Source: Anastatus disparis
Taxonomy: Eukaryota > Arthropoda > Insecta > Hymenoptera > Eupelmidae
Length of the DNA stretch: 64,000 bases
Direction: 5' to 3'
NCBI GenBank assembly: GCA_017163975.1
Contig: JAFFSR010000221.1
Span: forward strand, 7,378,001-7,442,000
Part shown: positions 26,471-39,616 of the stretch, piece after piece
How the letters are laid out: each line of letters begins with the position of its first letter
Position numbering within the stretch: position 1 is the stretch's first letter
Position numbers and translations under genes: made by a program
Notes under the pieces: model-generated
Databases searched by the model: none
Seen by the model: only the letters and a program-made list of their open reading frames with translations
What the model was told of the DNA's origin: nothing

Positions 26471-26756
26471 TTATTTATAATGAATCTTCGTATGAAAACA
26501 TTATCAAAGAGTCCGCGCATACATAATTTAAAATTACTAAAAATATCTGAATTTCGCACTGCTATAAAGAAAATAATTCCAATTAAATTAAAATAAATGA
26601 AGGGATTTCTCGTGAAAATTTTATTGAATAACATGAACTACATATGAATTATCAGCTCATTCAACTTTTTAAAACTTATTTTGTATTGTAGCTTGAAAAT
26701 TTCAAACTTTTACTTTGAGTTTTCTTATTTTTCACAATCTTTCTCTCATATATTAT

Positions 26757-26887
26757 AAAACAGAATTGGTTTTGTAAATATTAAAGATCATAAGTCAGAA
26801 TAGCAGAGGAAAGGTTAGGTGAATATTGATGTTTATTCTGATAAACTAAAACGTCAGATTCTCTTTGATTTATAGAATTCTTTATTT
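26757..26887 (+). repeat. Dispersed repeat, copy 2 of 2
   Basis: Matches the 24694-24798 copy with an extra stretch of about 17 bp (TCATAAGTCAGAATAGC) and a few substitutions. Type unknown. Confidence 0.65.
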
Positions 26888-26999
26888 ACATAAAAATGTA
26901 AAAAATCATTTTTTATTTCGATGAAATAAGTAATATTGAATAAAATTCTCAATTGTTTTACTTAATTAAATAAATGTAGTGCATTATTTAGAATGTTGT

Positions 27000-29900
27000 G
27001 TAAACGATGTAAATATATTGATTATCTGACATATCCAGCGTTACAGAACAGAAATGGGTTAATATCTTATTGCATAAGAAATGTCAAACGTGAATCCTGA
27101 TATTCGAAAATGTACCTACATTTACGATTATTTCAATGATTGGAAAAAGGAATCTTCATTTGATTACCAACTGAAAAAACTCGAAATTTTTTCTTTATTT
27201 ATTTAGCTTTAATTTTTTTTGTGATTGGGAAAAATGCTACTTAGGAAACGCAGATTGGGAAATGCGACCACCGATCTGCGAATTTATTGACCGAAAATGT
27301 TTGCTATATTCATCGTTAACTGGCTCAATATTTTCTTTTATGTATAAATTATTTTCAAATAATAATTGAGCTTATCCGAATTTAATGATTGGAAAAATGC
27401 AATTAGACGCTTTAATGAACCCGAAAATGGCACTGAATATAAAGAACGTTTAAACACATACAGACTCACAAAAGCGGAATAAGCTGAATTCATGGAAAAG
27501 TTTATTTGATATTTCAATAAAATATCAGAATTAGAAAAATTTAATACGTCCACTTATTATTGTAATTAAATTTAACAAGTTTTCTTTTTTCAGTAAAATC
27601 TACATAAAAATTTTTTTACTCCTACTTACAGATAAATTAAAAAATGCGGGTAAATTATACAAAATTAAAAGCTATGAGCTTCCAGGAAAAACTAAATATC
27701 TTTAATAATGATAATAATGTGGCTTGTTTGCTCATTTTTTTAAAATTTAAATTATATTTTATTTAAGTTTTGTTAAATATATTCATTTTCACCAAACTTA
27801 AATTTTATAATATTTTTTTATATACATATAATTTAACAATATAAAATGAAAATATTTACTTTGTTATTGTCATAAATTTACTTTATTTCCTATAAAAATA
27901 CAAGATATAAAGCATACGAAATAAATCTATACAAATCAAGTAAAGAGAATTGAAACTGTCGAAGAAACACTCAAAAAAAAATATTTCAATTAAATTCCAG
28001 AATCCTAGATTAATAAAAAACAAAGGATTAGCCGTATTTAATAAAGAATATAGTTTGCAAATTTAAATATTATATTCAATAATTTCATCTCTTTATCAAA
28101 TTGCATTAACATTAATAAAGATATAGCAATGGAGAAAAATTATGAGAAGCTTTTGACAAAATATAATGAGAATTATTTGCTTGATCATTAATATCTGTAT
28201 GTGTACTCAGTTTCAGAATTATTTAAATAAAATTAAACAAGAAATTATATTGAGTATTTTAGATTTCTATATTACAGATAAAAAAAGATTGCCTAAAATT
28301 AACTATGACTTTTATTTTTTTTTATTATAAAATTGGTTATACATTTAAAACAAGAATTTTTTTTCTATAATTAAATTAAAAATCTAATGTAATGATGAAT
28401 ATATTTGAATGATATTTCACTTAGTTTTCATCCCTTTATCGTTATACTCATATTCAATCATTGATTTGATTGGTTTTGTTACAACTTCCTCCTGACCTTT
28501 GATGTTTCACGACCAATATATACATACTCATAGCCTGCAGGTTGGCCAATAATTATATACACGTTTGTTCGGAAGCGTATACACACACGCATAAATGTAA
28601 ATAGGTACAATAGAGATGTCTGTTACACGTTATATTTTCAAAAACTGTTTTGTACTTGAAAATATCTATTCATTCTTTGGTAGAAAAAAAAAATAAATAG
28701 AAAGCTTGAAAGAATAATTCATTCATTGAAAATTCATCGAATAATAGAAAACAAATAAAATAACTTTGAAAGAGATTCTGACAAGATACAATCTATTGTT
28801 CTGATGTTTCTATTTCATAACTCTTTTATTATACTGCTAGTTTAATGGTTGTTATTCTATTCATTTCTTTATAGGTGCTTTATTAATTATTTGTTTCGAA
28901 ATTTTAGCTACAGAAAATCAATACTTCTTGCAAAAGTTTCTAAATATACATTTTTTTAAAAGCATGATTCATTTTTTCAAGTTGCTTTAAATTTTTGATG
29001 AATTTTCATCATTGTTTTATGCAATTATTTTATTATATTAATTTTAACAAAAGTTTCAATTTTTTAATTTAAATTTTTATAAAAAGAAAAAATTAATTAT
29101 TATTTTTTAATTGTTTTAAAATAAACTATTGAAGTTAAAAATGAATAATAGTAATGAATAATTAAAAACAAATTTTAATTAAAAAAAAATTAAATAAAAG
29201 GTAATACAATGTGCAGATATCTGTATAAATGAAATATTTAATAAATTTATTATTGACTCAAAAGAATGAACTATTTATTAAAATTTTCTCACGTTTCAAG
29301 TCAATGATATCTTTATAAAATATATTCTTAACGGTTAATTGACCTTTTATTATCCGAAGCTTTTAATAATTTCAATTGAAAATTTTTCTATTTTATTATT
29401 TAACGCTGGTTTCAAAAGCTTTCAATACACATTAGAAAATAAATATTTTAGTAAAGTTTTAAAATGTTCTGTAAATAAATCATGATTTTTTTGTGTTGAT
29501 ATAAAAATAAACAAAGGTCATCAATTTTTGGTTAACTCTTTAATAATCACATAAATAATTACAATCCGAACAATATTTGTAGAAAAAAAATGTTTGTCGC
29601 TTATAACGTGAATAATAAAAATTACTAAATTAAATTTTCAAGCAAATCCGTTCAATAGCCGTGTACAATTTTTGAATTCCAAGATCAGAGCTTAAAATTA
29701 AAAGAATTTTATGTAGCCATATTTTAAATCCAAAATTTTCTGTGATTAATCGATACATTTATTTAAGAATGTAAATAAATAACGCATATGATTCATCCAA
29801 TAAATTGAAGAAAATTCCAGTTATCAATACGATTTCTTATTCAAGATAAAGTAAGAATAATATCGACTTTTACATTGTAATGACATCTGAGATTAATTCA

Positions 29901-31000
29901 ATAAATTAATATTTTCTTAAAGAGGATAAAAAATAAAATAATCACGAATTTAAATAAATTCTCCATGAGATCCGTATTAAAAAAGAGTATATAACTTTTG
30001 AAGAGAATAATTCCACTTATTCATTTAAAAGCTCTTACCTTTGTGAATAATTTAAATCTCTTTTTATTCATAAAAATAGAATTAATTTCAGAAAAGCTAA
30101 CGAAAGCACTTGACTTAAAAATTCAAAGTGTTTGATGCTCTATTCAACAATGATGTATAATTAATAATGTCTTCATTATCTGTTATAAAAAAATGTATTT
30201 ACATAACAATATTGAAAAAAGAAGACTTTCAAATGTTAATCCATGTATGTGCATATATTATTTCATTCGATCTATATTCTAATTGCAGGACAACATTGCC
30301 ATATATTATATAATTTGAACAAAGAGGAATTTATTTGTGGAATTTAGTTTACATCTTCATAAATATTTTTTAACATGCAGATGCCAATGTTTTCAACATG
30401 TCTTTTTCTAAAATTTTTAATAAAAGCTGTAGATAAATGTTGTAGTCAAAGGATTTGTTTACATATATAATCAAATTTATATGAACTTCTGAAGTAAACA
30501 AAAAATTGAATAAATTTTCCAAAATAAAGAATGTGATAAGAAAAATTGTCTCTAAAGCGTAACGCGTTTGGTGTCTTCCCTTTGAGCTAAATAAGCAGAA
30601 ATTTTTATTAGTATTCTGAGAAGCTATACAGAAAGGATATGAGACAAGGGCTCGATTTTCATTTTCTCTTTTGCACTACTAAAACTCTGTATTCTCATTC
30701 ACTTTCATGCATTTCTGGTCACACCAAATGCTCACCCCTTAGCACGCGTTTGCCACCCTTATCCTTAGCTTGACTACTAATTTACACGGACTATGAACTA
30801 ACCAATACTTTTCTTCCTCACGTGCATAATATATTATTGTTAGTAGAAGCAAAATAGTGACTCTTGCAAAAAAAAAATTAATTTTGCTGCTCCATTTGGG
30901 AATTGAAATTGGAATGTTGTAATTTTGAGCAGTAGTTAAGAAAAATAATCCAGTGTAAGAATTAGCCAGCCTTGCCTCTGACACTTGACTGTCAACTTAC
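27000..31000. other. Plain AT-rich intron
   Basis: Mostly featureless. 28480-28640 is slightly less AT-rich (TCCTCCTGACCTTTGATG, AGCCTGCAGGTTGGCC). A minus-strand frame at 30739-30984 has a hydrophobic stretch but no family resemblance. Confidence 0.5.
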
Positions 31001-31289
31001 ACGTGACCTAAATGTATCACGTTTAAGAGATACCTTTATTTTATTTTAATAAATGAACATATTTTATCAATAAATCTTCTTTGATATTAAAAGTATAAAG
31101 AAGTTAACTTTCTTTGAGATAAAAGTATAAAAGGATTTTTCTATACCAGTACTTTGCTTATATAATACGATAGTGCCTGAAGATATTTTATTAATCATAC
31201 GAAACTAAACAAAGTAGGAAACAAATTAATCGTTAATGAATCGTCAGAAGATTTAATCAAAATTTGATGAGTCAATGATTAATTTATCA

Positions 31290-31560
31290 TTTACGGTAGC
31301 GTTCGAAAGGCATATGGATTCGTTATTGTTTGATCGGCGAAATGTTTATGGTCTCGAAATCAGTGCGAAGCTCGAACGTTTAAATTGATTTAGGACTCCT
31401 TGATTTACAATTTCAATTGATCATTGTACGCGCGTTGCATCTATTCAAGAGGAAGAGAGAGAGAGAGAGAGAGAGAAGCTCTGTGCGTGGTTATAAGGAT
31501 GCGTGAAACCTCTATGTAAATGAACCACTGACTAAATGTACCATCAGTATCAGTAGTTAA
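31290..31560. other. Less AT-rich intronic island around the GA repeat
   Basis: Words such as TTTGATCGGCGAAATG, GTGCGAAGCTCGAACG and TACGCGCGTTGCATC precede the GA run. There is no open frame of note. Possibly an enhancer-like conserved segment, judged only by composition. Confidence 0.3.
31453..31477. repeat. (GA)n microsatellite
   Basis: GAAGAGAGAGAGAGAGAGAG, about 25 bp, within a less AT-rich patch (31300-31560). GA runs can bind GAGA-type factors in insects; no function is shown here. Confidence 0.9.
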
Positions 31561-32029
31561 AGCCACAAGCTATATTATGCTAGTCTGTGATTTTAGTTTA
31601 AAGATCAGTGTGTATTGATTTCTATTTAATCATTACATTTCTTGAGTATATCATTAAACTATTACATATATAAACCTCACCCTATATATTTGTACTTTTA
31701 TTTTTACTTATATGTCGATCTTTCATAATTTATCACAATTTTTAAGTATTATTTTCGTTTGGCAACAATGTATCGTCGTGTTTCATATTAAATATTTTAT
31801 TTTAATTTATTTAATTTATCAAAAAATTTACATCAAGTGATAATAAATTTTATATAACATGCATGTGATTAAAAACTTTATAAAATTACATTTTAGATCG
31901 CATCAATTTTCCACTTGAATAAATAGTAATTTTAGATAATATACCAATAAAAATCACACCGCTTTACTAAATTTTCAGTAAATTCACTCAAATAAGGAAT
32001 AAAATCTTTTAACTCTAATAAACCTGGTG

Positions 32030-32461
32030 TTTATATGAGCATATCTCCACAACTTTTAATTTTTTTATAATGTTTTTGAAAAGTCATTTTACTGCTGTTA
32101 CTGGGTAGCGAATAATGCACACTATTCAAACTAGGTTTACATCTTTTGTACAATCTTGTTCCTCTATTTTTTATGTATATGGTGAATGTGCCACCAATGC
32201 TCCAGTAGATATTTCTATAAAACGAAAATTTTTACATGGATAAAATTTCCGAACTTTTATCCATGTAAAAATTTACGTTTTATAGAAATATCTACTGGAG
32301 CATTGGTGGCACATTCACTATATACATAAAAAATAGAGGAACAAGATTGTACAAAAGGTGTGAACCTAGTTTGAATAGTGTGCATCATTCGCTACCCAGT
32401 GACAGCTGTAAAATGACATATCACCAAAAGATTAAAAGTTGTGGAGATATGATCATATATA
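32030..32461. mobile_element. 432 bp near-perfect palindromic fold-back element
   Basis: Left arm (ATATCTCCACAACTTTTAAT, CTGGGTAGCGAATAATGC, GTGCCACCAATGCTCCAG, ACATGGATAAAA) is mirrored with few mismatches in the right arm, meeting near 32248. Arms are about 205-215 bp. There is no coding content. No target duplication could be decided because the flanks are low complexity. Confidence 0.85.
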
Positions 32462-34166
32462 GTTTCAGATTTATAATTCAAATATATTTAAAAATTAATA
32501 ATTTTACTTGAATAATGTGTGTAATCTTTAAATTGTTGCAAAAATATGTTTTAGAAAAAATATTACATAAACTTTTCCGTAATTTTAAATAAATAATGTT
32601 TTTAAAAAAATTAAAACAAGAAAGATTTATAAATTTTCAGAAATAACTAATATGGTTCTAAAATTTGAACTGCACTATGAATACACTTGAAAATTCCAAG
32701 CGCATTCTGAATAATTGCATTTAGCTTGTGTGCAACTTTTGGAGCAAATCCATTCAATAGTTTGTAGGTAATAACGAGCTAACGACAAACACTTGCACGT
32801 ACGTTCACACTCACGTGTATTCAGAAACTTTTTAAATACTCCTTTTTTAGATTACCTGAGCTTATAATATAGATTTTTAAATAAAAGACTAAAAAACAAT
32901 TTTTTAACCGCTTTAATGCTTGTCATTTGAGAAAGAAATAATAAAATTATTGGATCCTAAAGCAACAGTCTTCAATTAATTTCACCTTATTTGTTAATTA
33001 TTATTTATGATTTTTATTTACTCTACGTATAGAGTTGTTTTGTTAATTAGATATTGTTTTCATGCATTTCATAAATCAACATAAATTTAATTATACAGTT
33101 ATTGATTTCCTTTGATACTATTAATGTTTATAAATAGCTTTTAGATCTTCTTTTATAACCAATTAAGGTTCAATTAAATATCAAACGTCAAACTGATAGA
33201 TTGCTTGTTACAAAAAATTCCTTCGATTCAGCAGTATTAAATAACTTTAAAATTTGTTATTGATTTAAGCCTAGCATATAACATATTTCAGATTTTGTTT
33301 TTAATTTAAGATCATGCTAGTTATCTATATAGAAATTTTCATTTTCAGAATAATATTCAATTTATTTTATTGTATTATTCTTGAATAAACTTTTACTAGA
33401 TTTGATATGCTTTAAATGTTCAATTTCATTTTGATTGATGTTTAAAATTTTTTGTGCAAAATAACCTAATTTAATAAAATATTGATTGACATTTTCAAAA
33501 AGCACAACAAACTTTAGTTTTTTATTTATTAATTTATAGGAGGTTGAGAATTTTTTGAAATTTATAAGAATTTTAAATGTCTGACTTATAAAAGATTATA
33601 ATGAGCTTTTCTAAAAGCTAGATTTTTCACATTTGCAAAAACTCTGCTTTCAGGAAAATCTAATGTATTCAAATGAAACATATAAACTTCATTTTCATTA
33701 AACTATTTAAACTTTAATAGTTTAACTTTTTAACTTTTCTTTTAAGCCTAATGGAATCGGACAATAAAATTCTGTAAATGTAAAAAAACTTTTTTTGCGC
33801 TTCTAACGAAAGTGGATTTGCCTTAACCATATTGTTTAAAATTTTATTTATTTTATTGAGGTGAAAAAAGAAAAATGAGAAAAAAACAATTTCATCAAGA
33901 TAAATTCTAAAGTGTAAAAATATCGATTTCAGTTATTTATTTTAAAATATAGTGACTATTCTCAATATGACCAATTGGTTCTTGTAAGGGAATAACTTTT
34001 GTGGAAGTTGTCACCTCCTACTTAAGCTTCGCGTTCTTTTTTGTCACTTTTTGTTTTGCATATTCTCAACAAGACCGACATGAAGTTATCAAAAATTCAC
34101 TTTTATTGATTCGAAGTAATTATGTCTCATAATTATGTAGACAGTTTACTATGTATTATTAGTTAT

Positions 34167-34307
34167 ATATGTCTTTTGACCGTATTCAGGTGGAATATGA
34201 ATCGAGGACAATATTTGTCGCTTGAGCTAAAGTAAAGACTTCCGCTCAAGCGGCAAACATTGTACGAGATCCAGATTTCACCTGAATAAACGACCAAAGG
34301 ACATAGA
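34167..34307. mobile_element. 141 bp fold-back element
   Basis: Arms TATGTCTTTTGACCGTATTCAGGTGGAA...GCTTGAGC and GCTCAAGCGGCAAACATTGTAC...TTCACCTGAATAAACGACCAAAGGACATA, about 63 bp each with scattered mismatches. Confidence 0.7.
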
Positions 34308-34504
34308 TGATTTTATGTCCGAAGTAGGTCATATGAGAAATTATAACTTAATAGTTGGATATTAATAAAATATATTAATATTTTTTCCAATACTTTTTAA
34401 ATTTAATTTTAGTTCTATTGATTTTTTCTTTTGTTTCTTAGATTGACATTTCGTAATGAGTATAGCTGCTGTCAAAGGGCAAGTCATTTTTTTTCACTAA
34501 CCTC

Positions 34505-34723
34505 CGTTCAATATGATTGCTCTTGGGCCTAATTGAACGAAACATAATAAAATCGGTGATACTATATTAATTCCTCCTGAGACATATTGAAACTCAATAT
34601 GTTTCAGGAGGACATATAAATCTTGTATAGAGTCGAGCAGTTCGCGAGAAATATATCCGATACCAATACCAGTTGAGTATGCCCTCTAGATACTGATGCG
34701 AATACGGCCTACGAGGGCATAAA
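34505..34723. repeat. Three consecutive short hairpins
   Basis: CGTTCAAT/ATTGAACG at about 34506-34541; TCCTCCTGAGACATATTGA and TCAATATGTTTCAGGAGGA at about 34574-34614; TATGCCCTC/CGAGGGCATA at about 34678-34723. They lie between the 141 bp and 713 bp palindromes. Confidence 0.55.
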
Positions 34724-34819
34724 TATTATATATAATTATAATCACATGCATAATACGATATATGTTAAATAAATGCGTTTAGTTACGATTACGTAATCTC
34801 AAAACGTCAATTATATATA

Positions 34820-35532
34820 CAGTCGACGATCTGAGTCCCGCCGCCTTCTCCTCCATCGACTCGCTCGTGCGTTACCCCCACTCGCTGACTAAAAGAATTT
34901 GTTTCCAAACATTCTGAGTCCCGCCGCTGCTCTATGCGACTTTTTCACTTGTAAAAATAGGTTTATTAATTTTATTTTTTTGTTTAGGATACAACAAATG
35001 TTTATTGGAATAAAAAGTAACAAAGAAATAATACAATATTGCATAATTCTCATTTATATCTATTGACAAAAATATAAAAATTAAACTAAATATATTTAAT
35101 CAATCAATAAAATGTTATTTATTTGAAAATTTAAGTGATTGCTTTATAAATAAAAGATAAAATAAATCTTATTTTATTTCATTTTCATAATAACAATGAG
35201 TATTTAGTTCATCAATAAATAATATATTCTTTAATTTTTAAATTTATGTTACCTATAAATAAAAAAATTTAATTTTTATATTTTTTATAGTAAATATAAA
35301 TGAGAATTATGCAATATTACAATATTTTTTGTTACCTTTTATTTCAATAAACGTTTATTGTATTCTAAATAAAAAAATTAAACTAAAAAATCCATTTTTA
35401 CAAGTTAAAAAGTCGCATGGAGCAGCGGCGGGACTCAGAATGTTTGGAAACAAATTCTTTTAGTCAGCGAGTGGGGGTAACGCATGAGCTAGTCGATGGA
35501 GGAGAAGGCGGCGGGACTCAGATCGTCGACTG
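34820..35532. mobile_element. 713 bp palindromic MITE with CAGT ends and TA target duplication
   Basis: Arms of about 245 bp (34820-35064 and 35287-35532) are near-identical inverted copies around a roughly 220 bp AT-rich centre. Ends read CAGTCGACGATCTGAGTCCC, and TA dinucleotides flank both sides (34818-34819, 35533-35534). The TA duplication and CAGT terminus fit the Tc1/mariner superfamily. No transposase frame remains. The outer arms are much richer in G+C than the surroundings. Confidence 0.85.
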
Positions 35533-35890
35533 TATTTATGCAAATGATTTATAAAATAAATGTAGATTATACGTAAAATACTTCAATTGATTTGATTTCA
35601 GCGATTATTTAGAAATAATAAAATGAAAGTACGGAATACCTTGTAAAATGAAATTTATGAGTCTTATAATGTACGTTGTGACGAGTAGCGACGAAAATTT
35701 CAAAATTTTATATTATTGATTCAATTTATCAATAGAATTTTTTGTTGGACAAAAGTGTATACGTCATGATTTTTTAGACTCAAAAGGACTACAAAAATAA
35801 ATCGGAAACGTGGTCGATGGCAAATAAATTTAATTTGACAGCATAGCCCGTCGTTTTTTTTTTATTATTTCTATGTATTGAATAAAGAAT

Positions 35891-35893
<3 letters not shown>

Positions 35894-35956
<63 letters not shown>
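35894..35956. repeat. (TA)n microsatellite
   Basis: An uninterrupted run of TA dinucleotides about 62 bp long. Length may be unreliable in assemblies. Confidence 0.97.
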
Positions 35957-35958
<2 letters not shown>

Positions 35959-36077
35959 CAAATATAGATTTAAAAATGAATATAAAAATAATTATAATAG
36001 TTTATAACACTTTAATTAAAAATGTATAAAATCAATGGATATTATTTCAAAGAGTATGCCAAATAATAATATTATAA

Positions 36078-36220
36078 TCAAATATCTTCAGTAGCTCATT
36101 CAGTAGAATGATGGACTGGCAATTTAATGGTTTGAGTTCTGAGAAATTAAAAAATTTCATTGCTAATTAGTATTGCAATTATAGCATAAACACAGAGACA
36201 TTAAAAAAAGATATAAAATA
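36078..36220 (+). mobile_element. tRNA-derived SINE, old degenerate copy 5
   Basis: A diverged head (AGTAGCTCATTCAGTAGAATG, GATGGACTGGCAAT, GGTTTGAGTTCTGAG) followed by GCTAATTAGTATTGCAATTATAGC, ATAAACACAGAGACATTAAA and an A-rich tail. Both promoter boxes are damaged and the central body is deleted, so this is an older insertion. Confidence 0.6.
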
Positions 36221-38810
36221 TATACTGTTTATAATATAGTCTTATCAACAGTTTATGACAAATTATAGAAATACTTAAATTATGTTTATAAAAATTATAA
36301 CTTTCAAACAATCTTAAGCAATTTTTTTAATAGTAAAAATAAACACCTACATTATAACTGTTAAATCTCTAATATTTGTTTATAATTTATTCACTTTACC
36401 AGATTTCAACTCACTTATGATTGTTTCTAGTGCAGTTTCAAATTTATTGATCCATCTGATATCTTTAGTTCTATGTATTGAAATACAAAACATATAGGTG
36501 ATACTTGTTAACATAAAAAAAAATCTAAATCAAATATTTTTCAATATTTTTTTATATTGAAGCTTCAGATAACTTAAATAGATTGACGTTTTATAATCTA
36601 ATAAATGTGATTTAATAAATGATTTAACTATTATAAAAAGTTAGATATAAAAATAGCATGAATCAACTATATTCTTTATCTTTTGAAATTAGGATATATT
36701 AATAAAATAAGAGCAACTTATCAGTTTCATTGTCTGTCATAGGAACGGGTGTCTGAATCTGCTTAGTCAGCATAAGTTGAGTATTCAATAAGTTTGATCG
36801 GATAAATTGAATAAAGGAAGAGGTGCAAGCAATTCGCAGCAATCAATTGAGGTGTCGTGAATTATATGCATCAGCATTTTCAGTAAACATATTTAGACAT
36901 TTTCTAAAAGTAGATAATTTTATTCCTGTTTTTTTAAAAATATTCCCAATTAGCATTTGACACATGTATTTTAATGAAATTTGCTTTTTATTTTATAAAA
37001 ACATTTGGAGTCCAAAAATTTTTTCGATCATTTCGTTGCTATAGAATAAAAAACCTGTATCTCGAAATAAATTTAAAAAATCCTGTATCTCGAATTTTTT
37101 ACTATTATTTTATTTATACAATTATTGCATCTCTTCTTTTCTCTCTAAATAACAATAAGACGTACATCCAAGCCCCAAGGAATGTGATAAACGATACTGG
37201 ATTACGATGCTCTTGGTGTCTTTGAGTCACTAAGGTGCCAGCGTACTGTTCTTACAACCACCTACGAAGGTGTACATAATATAAATTAAAAAAAAAGGTT
37301 GATAAAAGAAACATTTTGGAGAAAAATAAAAAAGAACCGACAAAAATTCTTCGTTATCAACGAATTACGAACATTAGGCACTGCCATATTTATACTTTGA
37401 TAACTTTTGCTTGTATTTTCTGTCTACCTTATTGCAAATATATTATTAATAATTAATTTTAAAAAATGTTATTTTTATTTTTTTATCAATAAAAATTGTT
37501 GCTAAAGATTTTTAACGAAATTTCAAATTTGTTAGAGCAAGTTATAAAGATAGTCTCTATAAAGGTTGTTTTTTGTCTTCCTGTAAAAACTTACTTCTTT
37601 TATTTTTAGATTTCAAACTTTTTTCGATTAATTTTCCAGATTTGGTAAGTGCGTTCAATTTCGTTTTAGTATGAGAAATATTGGCTCTAAAATTTCTTTC
37701 ACAAAAAAGTATCCAATTTTAACTTTTGTAACAAAAAATTATAGTAAAAACATATTTTTAACAAAAAATTCTCATCTGAAAATTGATGGTAACAAAAAGT
37801 GGAATTCAAAGATGAACTTTAGATTTATTTCAATCATTAAAATATCAAGCTATTAAAAATCTTTATCTTTATATTAAAAATAGATAAACAAGAAGGTGTT
37901 AAATTCAGATTTACTTTAATGATTAGCAACCATAAATAATATAAATGTACGTATACATGATTATGTATTCGTGAATAATTATATATATGGATATAAAAAC
38001 ATACAGTTATTTTCAACGTATAATTCAAGCTCATTTCTAGGTTGTTCTCTTTACACCTACCAATCTTTATATCAAATGCTCTTGTTGATGTATTCCTTGG
38101 TATTGATTAATATACAACTTTTTTCCAACCATAAATTCCGCTTTCATCGTATATTCTTCTTTTCTTAACTAAATATTTTATATGCAAAAAATAGATACGT
38201 TGCATCGAGTTTAGCGAGTCATAAAAGGAATTTTGGATAGTCAATTAAAATAGTTATTAATTCAGGATTAAGTCAGATATTATCAAAAAAATATAAAATT
38301 TAAATTTCATTTTTTCGATCAATTAAATATATATGAATAATTATTTTATCAAATTATTATGTTTTAATTTTATAAATTTGGATTTAGCAAATTAGAAAAG
38401 GTTATTTAACAATAAAATCCTTAATAATTTACTTTCCAGCAATGTCAAAATCAAGGAAGCAATTAACGTTGAAAGCTCATAGAAATCTAGCCTGGCGTTT
38501 TCTTGACAAGAAATGTAACAAAAAGAATAAAATCAGACAAGTTTAGTTGTCTGACTGAACATGATCCTTTTCTACTTTTATGTTACTTCCTGAACGAAAA
38601 CATACACTTCTCCTTGTGAAATTAAATCGTACGTTTTCATCTCGTATAATACTTAAGACTTTTACAAAGTTTTATTGAAACAAATATGTATACTGGGATA
38701 AATTTCCTGAAGGATATCCTTTATTGTACTTTTATAGTTGTAATTTGAAAATAATTAATCATTTTAATTAATTTTGATAGTTCTTAAGAATTTTTTTTAA
38801 AACTAATTAA

Positions 38811-39015
38811 GGCGACTTCGGATTTTAGGTTAGGTTTTATTTTTGAGTTTACAAATTACTCTTTCAATATGTAAAATTTTTCAGATTTTTTAATTTTCCA
38901 CCATTCTACGGATTATAATAAATGGTGGAAAATTAAAAAATTTAAAAAATTTTAGAAACTGAAAGAGTAATTTGTAAACTACAAAATGAAATCGAACCGA
39001 ACTTCCGTAGTCGCC
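38811..39015. mobile_element. 205 bp palindromic element flanked by TTAA
   Basis: Ends GGCGACTTCGGA and TTCCGTAGTCGCC, with arms of about 95 bp containing GTTTACAAATTACTCTTTC and TTTTAATTTTCCACCAT. TTAA flanks both sides (38807-38810 and 39016-39019), as in piggyBac-type insertions, although TTAA is common in this DNA. Confidence 0.75.
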
Positions 39016-39119
39016 TTAAGGTAAAATATTTATTATAATGATTTTAAATGCGTACTTAGATTATTATATTTTCATACCATTTAGCAATATTTTATTTTCC
39101 AACGTATCTTCCTGAGAAT

Positions 39120-39570
39120 CTAAGGAAAAAAAGAAGTTCCGCTTTGAGTTCAGTAGCCTTTACCTTTCCGATAAAGAAAATCAGAAACGCTTGCATTGCG
39201 TGTGTATATACGTATGTCCGTTATGCGAAGAGCTGTCTCGCGCAAGTGTTTCAATTACTAGCCATTGTTTCAACAAAGCTACATACAGCAGAGAGGGTAC
39301 GAACATTTACTCGTTATATACGGTACACGACATATTCTCCCTCTCTCCTTCACTTATTCTCTTTGAAGCATAGTGTAGCTAGTTATTTCATATACACTCT
39401 GATACACTACGTATTACAATACCTATATTACGTAAGGATGTTAACCACTAGTCGTTTATATAAGCAACGATCTTCTATGGACATTGGAAGTCACTTTGCT
39501 CGAACCACATTTTCAACCAAAGTTTATTTTATTTTTTATTTTCTTTTGTCTATTTTATGAATTTTATGAA
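39120..39570. other. Less AT-rich intronic island with a chance open frame
   Basis: A balanced-composition stretch (CGCTTGCATTGCGTGTG, GCTGTCTCGCGCAAGTG, CTCCCTCTCTCC). A plus-strand frame of 138 codons spans 39144-39560, but another frame is also open there and the translation has no recognisable domain or biased composition. I treat it as noncoding. Confidence 0.3.
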
Positions 39571-39616
39571 TCTCTATTTGCCGTCAGATGTAACGTAATC
39601 TTTCACTACTGACTAT

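Noticed and set aside
26407..26634. Short overlapping frames at 26407-26634
   Set aside because: They cover the right arm of the 258 bp palindrome and are incidental.
39144..39560. 138-codon plus-strand open frame
   Set aside because: A second frame is also open in part, there is no domain, and composition follows the DNA. It is probably a chance frame in a less AT-rich patch.
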